DNA from: a virus
Virus record (IMG/VR): IMGVR_UViG_3300023116_005108
Location: 20,274 to 84,273 of that record
Direction: 5' to 3' (one strand)
Length of the DNA: 64,000 nt
A program made the position numbers and the translations under genes. How positions within the stretch are numbered: position 1 is the first letter of the stretch; every line of letters starts with the position of its first letter. Shown piece after piece: positions 44,276 to 51,615 of the stretch. The notes beneath the pieces were generated by a model that saw only the letters and a list, made by a program, of their open reading frames with translations, was not told where the DNA came from and did not search any database.

Positions 44276-45529
44276 CTACGATAAAATGATTTTAGCTTCG
44301 CCATCAAGTAAATATCTTGGACGACCAGCCATATCAAATCGCTGCTGCCTTCCATCAATTAACATGTGGTCAAAAATTGTAGCCTGTAAATCTAACGGTC
44401 CAAACTTATCACTCTTAGGTACATATGATCTATCGGCTTCGCCAATAGTTCTTCCTGATTGGTATTTGCCTCCAGCCATCATTAACGGAGTAATAGAAGG
44501 CCAATGGTCACGACCTGCTGTTGCATTGATCTTAGTTCTTCCAAATTCTCCAGTAACAACAACTAATACCTCTTCATTAATTCCACGATCCCACAAATCT
44601 TGTAAAAGACCAGAGATTGCTTTATCAATTGGAGGTACTCTCTTTTTAATGCCATCTGAGATATTGTTATGCATATCCCATCCGCCATAGTGTATTGTAA
44701 CAAACTTGGTTCCATTTTCAACTAATCTTCTGGCTAAAATCATTTGTTCGCCAATATCATTAGCTTTTTCTGAACCATAGATTTTCCTAGTGTCATCAGA
44801 TTCTTGCTTGAGATCAAATGCATCTTTTGCAGATCCTAATATAACATTATAGGCTTGATCTTTATAAAATCCAACAGATTTTGCTGATCTACTATTGATT
44901 TTTTGACCAAGACTGTCAATGCTATTTAGAAGTTCTCGTCTATTATTAAATCTCTCCATCTCAATTCTTGGAGAGAGATTATCCTTTGCTGATGGATCAA
45001 AAGGCTTATAAGCTCCACCAAGCCATGCTGGATCTTCACCATCAATTTTGCCTTGTTTCACATAACATGGCATACCATTGGCGGGATGATTAGCTCCGTA
45101 AATAGCAGAAACTAATGATCCAAATGAAGGCATTTTAGATATAGCGGTTTGTGTTCTTTCTTTATTATAATGTCCAGTCATCATAAAGTGAGTAGCCTGT
45201 AGATGAGCAGAGTCTCCATGACTAAATGAATTGACGACATTCAACTTACTTGTATGTTTAGCAAGTTCTGTCCAGTTGGCACCAAGATTAATGTTAGTTG
45301 ATGCACAATAATTAGATCCATCAACAGGTCGCCATTCGGCAGGAACTGTATCTGTTGGTGCATGGAATGTTTCAAATTGTGCTGGGCCTCCACCAAGCCA
45401 TATCCAGATCACTGACTTACTATTTGTATCCTGATGAAAGGCTGCGTCTGTAAATCCAGCTATTGACATTGCTGTACTTATAGATCCAATCTTTAAGAAA
45501 GATCTTCTGCCAAAATCAAATGTTATCAT
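44276..45529 (-). CDS. DUF1501 protein with Tat signal (second copy)
   Basis: 417 residues. Textbook Tat motif GRRSFLKIG. Motifs GDSAHLQATHFMMTGHY, IHYGGWDMHNN, GEFGRTKINATAGRDHW. Diverged strongly from its neighbour, so not a recent tandem duplication. GGAG before ATG; its start overlaps the lipoprotein gene by 14 bases. Confidence 0.9.
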   Translation of the reverse strand: MITFDFGRRSFLKIGSISTAMSIAGFTDAAFHQDTNSKSVIWIWLGGGPAQFETFHAPTDTVPAEWRPVDGSNYCASTNINLGANWTELAKHTSKLNVVNSFSHGDSAHLQATHFMMTGHYNKERTQTAISKMPSFGSLVSAIYGANHPANGMPCYVKQGKIDGEDPAWLGGAYKPFDPSAKDNLSPRIEMERFNNRRELLNSIDSLGQKINSRSAKSVGFYKDQAYNVILGSAKDAFDLKQESDDTRKIYGSEKANDIGEQMILARRLVENGTKFVTIHYGGWDMHNNISDGIKKRVPPIDKAISGLLQDLWDRGINEEVLVVVTGEFGRTKINATAGRDHWPSITPLMMAGGKYQSGRTIGEADRSYVPKSDKFGPLDLQATIFDHMLIDGRQQRFDMAGRPRYLLDGEAKIILS

Positions 45530-45716
45530 TGTTTTTCTCCAGAATTAAGGCGAGGTTTGAGTTTGGTGGGAATGGTGAGGATTGTTGCAGTGGGACAGCA
45601 ACTGGAACAGGAACCTGCTTAATAATTACAGGTACATGTCTATGATTTTCCCAGACAATATAGCTAATTAAACAAATGCATCCAGACAATAGAAATCCCA
45701 GTGTAAAATTTTTCAT
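45516..45716 (-). CDS. Small proline-rich lipoprotein
   Basis: 66 residues. Signal ends with lipobox LLSGC (residues 9-14), followed by a Pro/Val-rich stretch (VPVPVAVPL). Good GAGGGAG site. Could be an outer-membrane spanin or an anchor for the Tat-exported DUF1501 proteins it is coupled to; both are guesses. Confidence 0.65.
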   Translation of the reverse strand: MKNFTLGFLLSGCICLISYIVWENHRHVPVIIKQVPVPVAVPLQQSSPFPPNSNLALILEKNNDNI

Positions 45717-45791
45717 GGCAAGTCTCCCTCAACTTTTCTGTATAGGCAAAACACAAGATCAAAGCCTGTCTTATAGTATACGCCATGAAAT

Positions 45792-46286
45792 TCATTGTAT
45801 GTACTTGGACCATTCATGCGGGACGGATTCGCATAAGATCATTTTGCTAAATGGTTTTGGCTTGACTAGCAAAGTCATGCGTGCCTGCTCTAAGGTTTTA
45901 TCGCCCTTAGATGTATTGCATTTTCTACAGCATGATACTTGATTTTCCCAAGTGTTTGCCGCTGCCTTATTTGGGAACTTGCTAACAGGAATAATATGAT
46001 CTATCGTAAATGTTTCTGGAGATAAATTCACTCCACAATAGCCGCACTTATTGTTGTCTCTAAGTCTAATAGATCTTTTGGTAGGAACTGTTTTTTTATT
46101 AATGACAATGTACTTAGAATATATCATCACCGCCGGAATTGGCATTGAGCCATTAATCGTTGTAATACTGTTAATATAATAAGAAAGAGCCGTAACATTG
46201 GAATTATTAAGATCCAACATTACGGCCCTTCTGCCTGATACAACAGACAATGGCCGAGCATTGGCATTTAAAATTAGAGTTTTCAT
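45792..46286 (-). CDS. HNH endonuclease
   Basis: 164 residues. CGYCG, TFTIDHIIPVSKF, NTWENQVSCCRKCNTSKGDKT are the full HNH/zinc set. N-terminal LILNANARPLSVVSGRRAVML is the strand typical of the RloB/paclobutrazol-type HNH group. May be a DNA-processing or freestanding mobile nuclease. Confidence 0.85.
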   Translation of the reverse strand: MKTLILNANARPLSVVSGRRAVMLDLNNSNVTALSYYINSITTINGSMPIPAVMIYSKYIVINKKTVPTKRSIRLRDNNKCGYCGVNLSPETFTIDHIIPVSKFPNKAAANTWENQVSCCRKCNTSKGDKTLEQARMTLLVKPKPFSKMILCESVPHEWSKYIQ

Positions 46287-46468
46287 CTAAAAGTTCCCAC
46301 GTTATTCCTTTGCATAAGCTCTGATATCTTCTCTAGATCCGCAGGACTTAGACCAGTCCTATAAAGCGGGTCGCATCCATATTGAATAAATCTTTCATTA
46401 TTAATCCATCCAACAACTCTATTCTCATGATCAAGAACTTTTGTCTTATCTTTGCTGATCCTGAACAT
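46283..46468 (-). CDS. Unrecognised small protein
   Basis: 61 residues from ATG 46468 (GGAG 6 bases upstream). FRISKDKTKVLDHENRVVGWINNERF suggests a small beta domain. Overlaps dCMP deaminase by 23 bases and the HNH gene by 4. Confidence 0.55.
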   Translation of the reverse strand: MFRISKDKTKVLDHENRVVGWINNERFIQYGCDPLYRTGLSPADLEKISELMQRNNVGTFR

Positions 46469-46970
46469 CTTTATCTCCATCCATATCCCTAACGAATAAA
46501 ACATACTTTTTAGGTATGTAGACTATAGATATTTTATCCTTGATTAGCCTTAAAATCTGCGAATAATTTTCAGAATAGATATCCATTTTAGGATTTGATG
46601 CATCTGTGAATTTGATTTCACTTATTCCGCATTGATATATCATTTGCAGACAGTCAAGACATGGTATTGCTGTTATATATGCTGTAGCTCCTAGAGTACT
46701 TCTACCAAGTCTTGAACAATTGTAAATAGCATTAGCCTCTGCGTGAATCATGAAAGGATATTTTTGAGGTCTAACCCTTGGTAGTATAGTATCATCAATA
46801 TCCCTGATGAATCCATTATATCCTGTAGATAATGAAGTTTTATCTTTTACAAGGACGCATCCACATTTAGTTTGACTATCATGACTGTTAAAACTCCAAA
46901 GAATTGCTTCTCTGAAGAAAATTTTATCCCACTTAGTTGCTTCCTTTTGGATTTTAATATATTCTTCCAT
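46446..46970 (-). CDS. dCMP deaminase
   Basis: 174 residues from ATG 46970 (GGAG 9 bases upstream). Zinc and catalytic motifs MIHAEANAIYNCS and AIPCLDCLQMIYQCG. Converts dCMP to dUMP, the substrate of ThyX at 56714-57415. Lies directly after the tmRNA terminator. Confidence 0.87.
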   Translation of the reverse strand: MEEYIKIQKEATKWDKIFFREAILWSFNSHDSQTKCGCVLVKDKTSLSTGYNGFIRDIDDTILPRVRPQKYPFMIHAEANAIYNCSRLGRSTLGATAYITAIPCLDCLQMIYQCGISEIKFTDASNPKMDIYSENYSQILRLIKDKISIVYIPKKYVLFVRDMDGDKDVQDQQR

Positions 46971-46992
46971 AGCTATAATCTCCAGTGAAAGG

Positions 46993-47024
46993 AAAAAATG
47001 CCCGTTTGGATAGCAAGGGCGGGC
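46993..47024 (-). terminator. Rho-independent terminator of the tRNA-tmRNA transcript
   Basis: Minus strand: GCCCG, 15-base loop, CGGGC, A, then TTTTTT. Lies just past the tag stop codon of the tmRNA. Confidence 0.75.
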
Positions 47025-47161
47025 AACCCCCCGTGACTGCCTAAGCAGCCAACGCAAAACTAGGTTTTGCAGTTATTGTCTGTCGATTTTTTAGCTGGCC
47101 CTTCGACAAACCAGCACATGCAGTCATCACCTACGCAACCAGTCGATACCATTACGCCCCC
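47025..47161 (-). ncRNA. ssrA: tmRNA, coding piece (circularly permuted ssrA)
   Basis: 5' end GGGGGCGTAATGG-TATCGACTGG is the conserved 5' half of a tmRNA tRNA-like domain, and its first 7 bases pair with CGCCTCC of the acceptor piece 120 bases upstream (one G-U). A pseudoknot follows: GCTGG/CCAGC with TGTCGA/TCGACA. The tag frame (47070 to 47041) begins at GCA after TAACT and reads AKPSFALAA then TAG. The 3' end was not defined; taken at the terminator. Confidence 0.88.
47041..47070 (-). other. tmRNA proteolysis-tag reading frame
   Basis: Nine codons, AKPSFALAA, and TAG. The ALAA end is the ClpXP-type degron. Resume codon GCA is placed by analogy (A four bases before it, as required in known tmRNAs). 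Confidence 0.8.
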
Positions 47162-47281
47162 GTCAGAAACACACTATCTTACCGTCATAAGTAGTCCGTC
47201 AACTAGATGCTTTGAGTACGTGGTTACATCTAGGAGGATTTGAACCTCACATAGACCGTATTCAACATCCTAGTGTGCTTC
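47162..47281 (-). ncRNA. tmRNA intervening segment with a tRNA-like T-arm
   Basis: 120 bases between the CCA end of the acceptor piece and the 5' end of the coding piece, expected to be removed in processing. It is structured: an outer CACACTA/TAGTGTG stem, a T-arm-like GAGGTTCAAATCCTC, and CTAGATG/CATCTAG flanking TAACCA. Longer and more ordered than a simple spacer. A TTGACG ... TAAGAT pair inside could be a weak internal promoter. Confidence 0.5.
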
Positions 47282-47362
47282 TGGTGGAGGCGGCGAGAAT
47301 CGAACTCGCGTCCTGTGTTGTTTCACTAACAACGTCTACATGTTTATTCCGGCGAACCGGAA
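47282..47362 (-). ncRNA. ssrA: tmRNA, acceptor piece (circularly permuted ssrA)
   Basis: Minus strand: a TTCCGG-TTCG-CCGGAA hairpin, then AACATGTAGACG, hairpin GTTGT/ACAAC, GGACGCGAGTTCGATTCTCGC (T-arm) and CGCCTCCACCA with CCA encoded. This is the 3' part of a tmRNA but lies upstream of the 5' part. ACATGTAGAC pairs with GACTGCATGT of the coding piece (helix P2, one mismatch). Starts one or two bases after tRNA-Asn. Confidence 0.88.
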
Positions 47363-47363
47363 G

Positions 47364-47435
47364 CTCCGAAAATAGGACTCGAACCTATAACCCATCGGTT
47401 AACAGCCGATTGCTCTACCATTGAGCTATTTCGGA
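47364..47435 (-). tRNA. tRNA-Asn (GUU)
   Basis: Acceptor TCCGAAA/TTTCGGA, anticodon loop CTGTTAA, T-loop TTCGAGT. No CCA encoded. Abuts the tmRNA acceptor piece. Confidence 0.93.
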
Positions 47436-47436
47436 T

Positions 47437-47517
47437 TACCGGAGACAGGACTTGAACCTGCACGCCTTGCGGCACTAGATCCTAAATCTAGCGTGTCTGC
47501 CATTTCACCACTCCGGC
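47437..47517 (-). tRNA. tRNA-Leu (UAG)
   Basis: Acceptor GCCGGAG/CTCCGGT, anticodon loop TTTAGGA, long variable arm TGCCGCAAGGCG, T-loop TTCAAGT. No CCA encoded. Confidence 0.93.
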
Positions 47518-47525
47518 ATTACATT

Positions 47526-47593
47526 ACCTCGCAGGGACTTGAACCCCAACTAGCAGAACCAAAATCTGCTGTGCTACCGATTACACCACAAGG
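47526..47593 (-). tRNA. tRNA-Gln (UUG)
   Basis: Acceptor CCTTGTG/TGCGAGG with three G-U pairs, anticodon stem GCAGA/TCTGC, loop TTTTGGT, T-loop TTCAAGT. Rather short (about 68 bases) and no CCA encoded. Confidence 0.85.
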
Positions 47594-47599
47594 TATTAA

Positions 47600-47938
47600 T
47601 TAATCCTCCGTATCTCTTTTTCCTCTAACAATTTCTTTTCCCTTATCTGTTAGATGAAAATAAAACTCACCGTCTTCACCAATAGTATAATCAATAATCT
47701 CTTTCTTCATTAGTTCTTGAAGATCATCTGATATATCTTGTTCTTCTTCTGGTTCTTGTAAAATATTCATCTGATATTCAAGTATCTCATAGAAAACGAT
47801 ATCTTCATCTTCATCATTTGTCAATTCTTCTCTATGCTGTTCTGCCAGTTCCTCATTATCAAAAACGCCAAGAAGGGCCACAGATCCATCCTTCTTAGCA
47901 TCGGGCATCATATATTCAACTAAAACATAGACAACCAT
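47600..47938 (-). CDS. Unrecognised acidic protein
   Basis: 112 residues: N-terminal strand (VVYVLVEYMMPD), acidic middle, and a C-terminal domain YTIGEDGEFYFHLTDKGKEI resembling a winged-helix end. Directly upstream of the tRNA group. Confidence 0.5.
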   Translation of the reverse strand: MVVYVLVEYMMPDAKKDGSVALLGVFDNEELAEQHREELTNDEDEDIVFYEILEYQMNILQEPEEEQDISDDLQELMKKEIIDYTIGEDGEFYFHLTDKGKEIVRGKRDTED

Positions 47939-47951
47939 AGTAATTTACCCC

Positions 47952-48194
47952 TTAAAGAAATACGTAGCCAATCGCGAGTGATCCAAATGCTATTAAGGAT
48001 AGAATTATCCAAGATCCTATCACTCTTATTTTCATAGCATGAGAGTAGTACAAAGCGGCTTTTTCTACAATCTCGTCCATTTCATCTTCAGTTAATCCTT
48101 CCATTGTTAGAAGGAAATGTAGTTGAGTATAATTAATCTTTCCCATTAAATATTTATAAGTAACGATCCAAGATTTTTCACTGATAACTGTCAT
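47952..48194 (-). CDS. Small tail-anchored membrane protein
   Basis: 80 residues; C-terminal membrane helix IGSWIILSLIAFGSLAIGYVFL. N-terminal soluble helical part with acidic GLTEDEMDEIVEKAA. Unknown role. Confidence 0.5.
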   Translation of the reverse strand: MTVISEKSWIVTYKYLMGKINYTQLHFLLTMEGLTEDEMDEIVEKAALYYSHAMKIRVIGSWIILSLIAFGSLAIGYVFL

Positions 48195-48399
48195 ATATTT
48201 TATCCATAAATTTATCGTATTGATTTGCTGCTTTTAAGTTTGTCCTAATTTTATCATACAGCTTCTTTGGAAGTATGATCATACCACTTTCTAAGAACTT
48301 GTCAATAGGAATCTGTTTGCTTTTTCCACTTGGTCCTTGAACTGTTAATTTGTCATCAGAAGTTTTTAATATAAACTCATCAATTATTGTTTTGATCAT
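48178..48399 (-). CDS. Unrecognised small protein
   Basis: 73 residues, TIIDEFILKTSDDKLTVQGPSGK then a helical end. Overlaps both neighbours by 4 and 17 bases, so likely real. Confidence 0.5.
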   Translation of the reverse strand: MIKTIIDEFILKTSDDKLTVQGPSGKSKQIPIDKFLESGMIILPKKLYDKIRTNLKAANQYDKFMDKIYDSYQ

Positions 48400-48797
48400 T
48401 TTATTAAATCTTTCCAGAAATCAATAAACATTCTCCAAACAACAGAATCAATTTCAAATAACTCTCCACCGCTCCAATTTAGATAATAGAACAGCCATGT
48501 CTGGAATATGAATATTATTATAATTATTATATCAATGTAGCTTAAAACCTTTTTAGGAAGCCAAGGCTTATTTTTTCTGGCAAGAGCCATGTAAAACAAA
48601 AGGCAGGCTACTAAGCATGTTAGTATCAATTTAATTGACAGGAAAAAACTTAATCCAAATGTGGTAATGAGGAATAGTGATATTGGATTTTTTTCTAAAA
48701 CTACAATTGTACTTCTTGTTAAGTACGTAATTACCGTATCAAATATGCCAACAAAAGTAATCCACAAGATGAATCCCAAGTGCAGGAAAAACTTCAT
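48396..48797 (-). CDS. Multi-pass membrane protein
   Basis: 133 residues with about four hydrophobic segments (LGFILWITFVGIFDTVI; ISLFLITTFGLSFFL; LILTCLVACLLFYMAL; IDIIIIIIFIFQTWLFYYL). No family recognised; candidate for membrane remodelling or superinfection exclusion. Confidence 0.6.
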   Translation of the reverse strand: MKFFLHLGFILWITFVGIFDTVITYLTRSTIVVLEKNPISLFLITTFGLSFFLSIKLILTCLVACLLFYMALARKNKPWLPKKVLSYIDIIIIIIFIFQTWLFYYLNWSGGELFEIDSVVWRMFIDFWKDLIK

Positions 48798-48859
48798 GAC
48801 TTGTGCTCCACTGAATGGTTAAAAGATGACCCTCCAGCAAAGTATACTCCATGAATTAG

Positions 48860-49456
48860 CTATGACCACTTCTCCTCTGTGAACCAGTCAATAAACCTTT
48901 CTTGCTTCAGAATGATTCCGGGTTTATTTCCCATGTAATATATCGACTCAATCTTGTTGTTGTCTTCAGCATATTCCAAAAAATATCGTACTTGTCCGGG
49001 AGACATTAGGCTCCATCTTAGAATATCTGATATAGATTCTATCTTAGCAATATGTCTTGTCAAGTTATAATCTTTAGGCTTTTTCAAGTCCATCGTTTTT
49101 TCTGACGGATAGATAAATAAGATTCCGGCATTTTCCTTAATATATGATTTTAGATCTGCAACCTTTAGGGTGAGTTTTCCAAATGTTGGAACCCATTTAA
49201 TTTCTAAAGGCATGTCAGAAATATCCAATGAATGATAGGACAGGTCAACCATGTAGTCAGCACCAGCAGTATTTCCTTTAGCAATAAACGCACCTTCATT
49301 ATCTACTCCATTGTCTCTGGGATTAGTTACATTGATATAGTCAAGTGGTTGACATATATCCATCCACTTATTAAAGAAATACTTTTCTATCTGCGTGCTA
49401 AAGTAAATATCCTTCTTGAAAGTATTTACATCTCTATGGTCAAACCTGCGACTCAT
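48860..49456 (-). CDS. Possible PD-(D/E)XK nuclease
   Basis: 198 residues. GADYMVDLSYHSLDI ... DMPLEIKWVPTF gives D-(about 15)-E-x-K, followed by a helix and strand (ILFIYPS). This is the restriction-endonuclease core pattern. AAGGAGG before ATG. Substrate unknown. Confidence 0.5.
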   Translation of the reverse strand: MSRRFDHRDVNTFKKDIYFSTQIEKYFFNKWMDICQPLDYINVTNPRDNGVDNEGAFIAKGNTAGADYMVDLSYHSLDISDMPLEIKWVPTFGKLTLKVADLKSYIKENAGILFIYPSEKTMDLKKPKDYNLTRHIAKIESISDILRWSLMSPGQVRYFLEYAEDNNKIESIYYMGNKPGIILKQERFIDWFTEEKWS

Positions 49457-49698
49457 GCTACCCTCCTTCTTTTACCTGATGACTCGATTTTTCCTATAAA
49501 ACATAGGAAGCATAATGGTGGTGGAAAAATATCAAACACTCTCTTAAAATGTCGAATCTTCCCATTCCTATCTCTTAGCATGTAATGCTTGATATCTTTG
49601 CCCTTTGGTCCAAGTTCACTACTGTAAACAAAGATCTTGCCTCCATAAAATAATCTAAGTATCAAGGCCCAGCAGTAACAATTTCCAATGCAGTACAT
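49453..49698 (-). CDS. Unrecognised small Cys-rich protein
   Basis: 81 residues, CIGNCYCW start and PPPLCFLCF near the end, basic tail KRRRVA. GGAG 6 bases before ATG. Overlaps next gene by 4. Confidence 0.45.
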   Translation of the reverse strand: MYCIGNCYCWALILRLFYGGKIFVYSSELGPKGKDIKHYMLRDRNGKIRHFKRVFDIFPPPLCFLCFIGKIESSGKRRRVA

Positions 49699-49701
49699 AA
49701 A

Positions 49702-49869
49702 TCACTCCATTCCTTTTTCAAGCAATTCTAAGATAAACTTACAATGCCATTGAACAGTTTCACCCTTAACAAGAGTGATCCAATCCTCGTGCTTACGAGA
49801 ACTTTCGTTTTGTTCTTCAAGTGTTTCGATTTCAGAAATCAAGTAATCTTTTAGTTCTTCAAGCGTCAT
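49702..49869 (-). CDS. Small acidic helical protein
   Basis: 55 residues, MTLEELKDYLISEIETLEEQ ... HCKFILELLEKGME. AGGAG 7 bases before ATG and an 11-base overlap with the upstream gene support it. Predicted coiled coil. Confidence 0.6.
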   Translation of the reverse strand: MTLEELKDYLISEIETLEEQNESSRKHEDWITLVKGETVQWHCKFILELLEKGME

Positions 49870-50185
49870 TTAGAATCTCCTCAATTTGTTGTGCTAATGG
49901 CTCAGGAATAAACTGGCCTACTGTCCAAAGCTCCTTTAATACTTTCTTAGTTCTTTGCAGGTCTCTAAAAGTTTTATTTACTGCTTCTTCAGTCCTTTCT
50001 TCAGCATAGTCATCCAGCTTAAATGTCCTGCAAAAACAATCAAATATTGCCTCGTATTTTCTATCTAGCAAATTGGCAATAGCTATGATTAAATCAGGAT
50101 CGGGATTTTTAGCAACAAGTCGTAGATCATCTATAGTTGCCAATATTCTATTTAGTTCCGTTTCCAGTTCAAATCTATCACTCAT
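49859..50185 (-). CDS. Unrecognised helical protein
   Basis: 108 residues, all helical (LETELNRILATIDDLRLVAKN; AVNKTFRDLQRTKKVLKELW). Good coupling; no family. Confidence 0.5.
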   Translation of the reverse strand: MSDRFELETELNRILATIDDLRLVAKNPDPDLIIAIANLLDRKYEAIFDCFCRTFKLDDYAEERTEEAVNKTFRDLQRTKKVLKELWTVGQFIPEPLAQQIEEILNDA

Positions 50186-50339
50186 ACCATCTCCTTAGAA
50201 TATTTAGTGTAATAAAAAAGTTAGTGATAACCGCTTGCAATATAAGTATCGTCCTGATGAATGCAATGACATCGCTTTCACTGTTATTATTTCCAGATTT
50301 TTCACCAACTGCCTTGCACCACAGTCTCCAAAGTTTCAT
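50178..50339 (-). CDS. Small membrane protein
   Basis: 53 residues, MKLWRLWCKAVGEKSGNNN then one membrane helix FIRTILILQAVITNFFITL. Weak SD (GGAAAG). Overlaps the next gene by 8 bases. Fills an otherwise empty 200-base gap. Confidence 0.45.
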   Translation of the reverse strand: MKLWRLWCKAVGEKSGNNNSESDVIAFIRTILILQAVITNFFITLNILRRWYE

Positions 50340-50381
50340 TCATCTTGCTTTCCAAAAACAAAATCGTTAATAGTGCGTCCG

Positions 50382-50903
50382 TTAATCCAACATAACTAAC
50401 ATTGAGTTCCACCAGTCTGGTGCAGGTCGTCTCTTGTTCCATTCGCATTGAATGTTTTCTCGTTTATCGTAAAAATAGTAGTCACGATATGCAACAACTG
50501 CTGAGGCGTTGCGATATTCATCTGGCATGGCTTGAGCAAAAGGAGTCATATTGCCTTCTGGAATCATGTCGGACATCGTTGCCATCTGCCGTATACCGGC
50601 ACTACAAGCATGTTCCTTGCCGTATCGCTCAGTATATTCTTCTGCTAAGGCAATGGCGTGACACGCCGCCCATTCAAAATTGCTGCGTGAATCACCGCAC
50701 CATTGAGTGCAAGGATGGTGATGATAGCCGCCGCGAAGTGGCTTGCCTGACTGAGTGAGTGGCATTTGGCTGTCAGTCGCACCATGTCGCCGTAGAGCCG
50801 ATCCAAGCTGCTGATATAGTTCTACCACCATCTTTACGCAGTGCTTGTCACAGTGCATCTCTGCCGCTTCTACGGGGTCATAAGAGAGTACAAAAATGTT
50901 CAT
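50382..50903 (-). CDS. Conserved phage protein of unknown function
   Basis: 173 residues. NIFVLSYDPVEAAEMHCDKHCVKMVVELYQ is an N-terminus that recurs in many large phages; His/Cys/Trp rich (HHHPCTQWCGDS). GGAGG before ATG and a perfect TTGACA-16-TATAAT promoter upstream suggest early, strong expression. I do not know a proven function. Confidence 0.7.
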   Translation of the reverse strand: MNIFVLSYDPVEAAEMHCDKHCVKMVVELYQQLGSALRRHGATDSQMPLTQSGKPLRGGYHHHPCTQWCGDSRSNFEWAACHAIALAEEYTERYGKEHACSAGIRQMATMSDMIPEGNMTPFAQAMPDEYRNASAVVAYRDYYFYDKRENIQCEWNKRRPAPDWWNSMLVMLD

Positions 50904-50943
50904 AGTTCACCTCCAAAAAAAGAAAGCCAATGAGTATGTCTTG

Positions 50944-50971
50944 ATTATAACATACTATCGGCTTATGTCAA
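50944..50971 (-). promoter_or_regulatory. Consensus sigma70 promoter for the 50382 gene
   Basis: Minus strand TTGACA (50971-50966), 16-base spacer containing GCCGATA, TATAAT (50949-50944). Gene start 41 bases downstream. Confidence 0.85.
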
Positions 50972-50989
50972 TAGGTTCTTGAAGAAAAA

Positions 50990-51074
50990 TCTCGACAGAG
51001 GGACTTGAACCCTCACTCCCACTACAGGAACCGGATTTTAAGTCCGGTGCGTCTGCCTATTCCGCCATGTCGAG
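50990..51074 (-). tRNA. tRNA-Leu (UAA)
   Basis: Acceptor CTCGACA/TGTCGAG, anticodon stem CCGGA/TCCGG with loop CTTAAAA, variable arm TTCCTGTAGTGGGAGT, T-loop TTCAAGT. No CCA encoded. Confidence 0.93.
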
Positions 51075-51078
51075 TTAA

Positions 51079-51151
51079 TGCTCGCGGTAGGATTCGAACC
51101 CACAATCCGCAGGGTAGAAACCTGCTGCATTATCCGTTATGCTACACGAGC
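51079..51151 (-). tRNA. tRNA-Arg (UCU)
   Basis: Acceptor GCTCGTG/CGCGAGC, anticodon stem GCAGG/CCTGC, loop TTTCTAC, T-loop TTCGAAT. Confidence 0.93.
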
Positions 51152-51156
51152 GTAAG

Positions 51157-51229
51157 TAGGGATGGTGGGAATCGAACCCACGACCAATGCTTTATAAGAA
51201 CACTACTCTTACCACTGAGCTACATCCCC
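51157..51229 (-). tRNA. tRNA-Ile (UAU)
   Basis: Acceptor GGGGATG/CATCCCT, anticodon stem GTGTT/AGCAT, loop CTTATAA, T-loop TTCGATT. The UAU anticodon reads AUA directly, where most bacteria use a lysidine-modified CAU tRNA. Confidence 0.88.
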
Positions 51230-51324
51230 GTTGTAGTGGTTAGTGTCCTGATGATTCCTAGCCCATCCGCTTTGAAGGATGCGAACTCTTAGTAGGAACA
51301 GCATGGCTTCCTTATTGTATATAG
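51230..51324. other. Short non-coding stretch with nested hairpins
   Basis: ATTCCTA ... TAGGAAC encloses CATCC-GCTTTGAA-GGATG. No tRNA could be assigned; function unknown. Confidence 0.35.
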
Positions 51325-51492
51325 TCAGTTAAATACTTTTGCAGTTAGTTCGAGAAGTCTTTTCTTCAGATTGCCAATATTTTGAATGACTTCCTTTTTT
51401 TGAAAATGATCGCTGGTATTTCTTAATTGGTTTTCTAAAAAGTCAATTGCCTTAATTACCTGCTCTCGCTCCCAATCAATTTCTGTGCTCAT
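51325..51492 (-). CDS. Small coiled-coil protein
   Basis: 55 residues, MSTEIDWEREQVIKAIDFLE ... LKKRLLELTAKVFN. AGGAG 9 bases before ATG. Heptad pattern suggests a dimeric coiled coil. Confidence 0.6.
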   Translation of the reverse strand: MSTEIDWEREQVIKAIDFLENQLRNTSDHFQKKEVIQNIGNLKKRLLELTAKVFN

Positions 51493-51520
51493 TATAATTA
51501 TCTCCTAAGAAAATAAGAAA

Positions 51521-51600
51521 GAGATCGAGCGGGATTTTCACCCGCGAGTCTAGTGTTGTCCATCTGTCTAATAGCTCAAGGCATCCGACTTTCGATCTCG
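51521..51600 (-). ncRNA. tRNA-like structured element, unassigned
   Basis: Outer 8-base stem GAGATCGA/TCGATCTC, a T-arm-like hairpin GCGGG-TGAAAAT-CCCGC, and GAGCTA/TAG(A)CTC. The loop lacks the TTC of a true T-loop and no anticodon arm is found. Shares the 13-mer AAGTCGGATGCCT with the element at 62634-62736. Confidence 0.4.
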
Positions 51601-51615
51601 TCTAACCAACCACGA

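Noticed and set aside
47162-47281. A permuted tRNA gene in the tmRNA spacer
   Set aside because: The T-arm and a 7-base acceptor pair can be drawn, but no D-arm or anticodon arm forms from the remaining bases.
47212-47603. Plus-strand ORFs over the tRNA/tmRNA region
   Set aside because: They lie antisense to clear tRNA and tmRNA structures and have no ribosome sites.
51005-51292. 95-codon plus-strand ORF
   Set aside because: It is the antisense of three tRNA genes.
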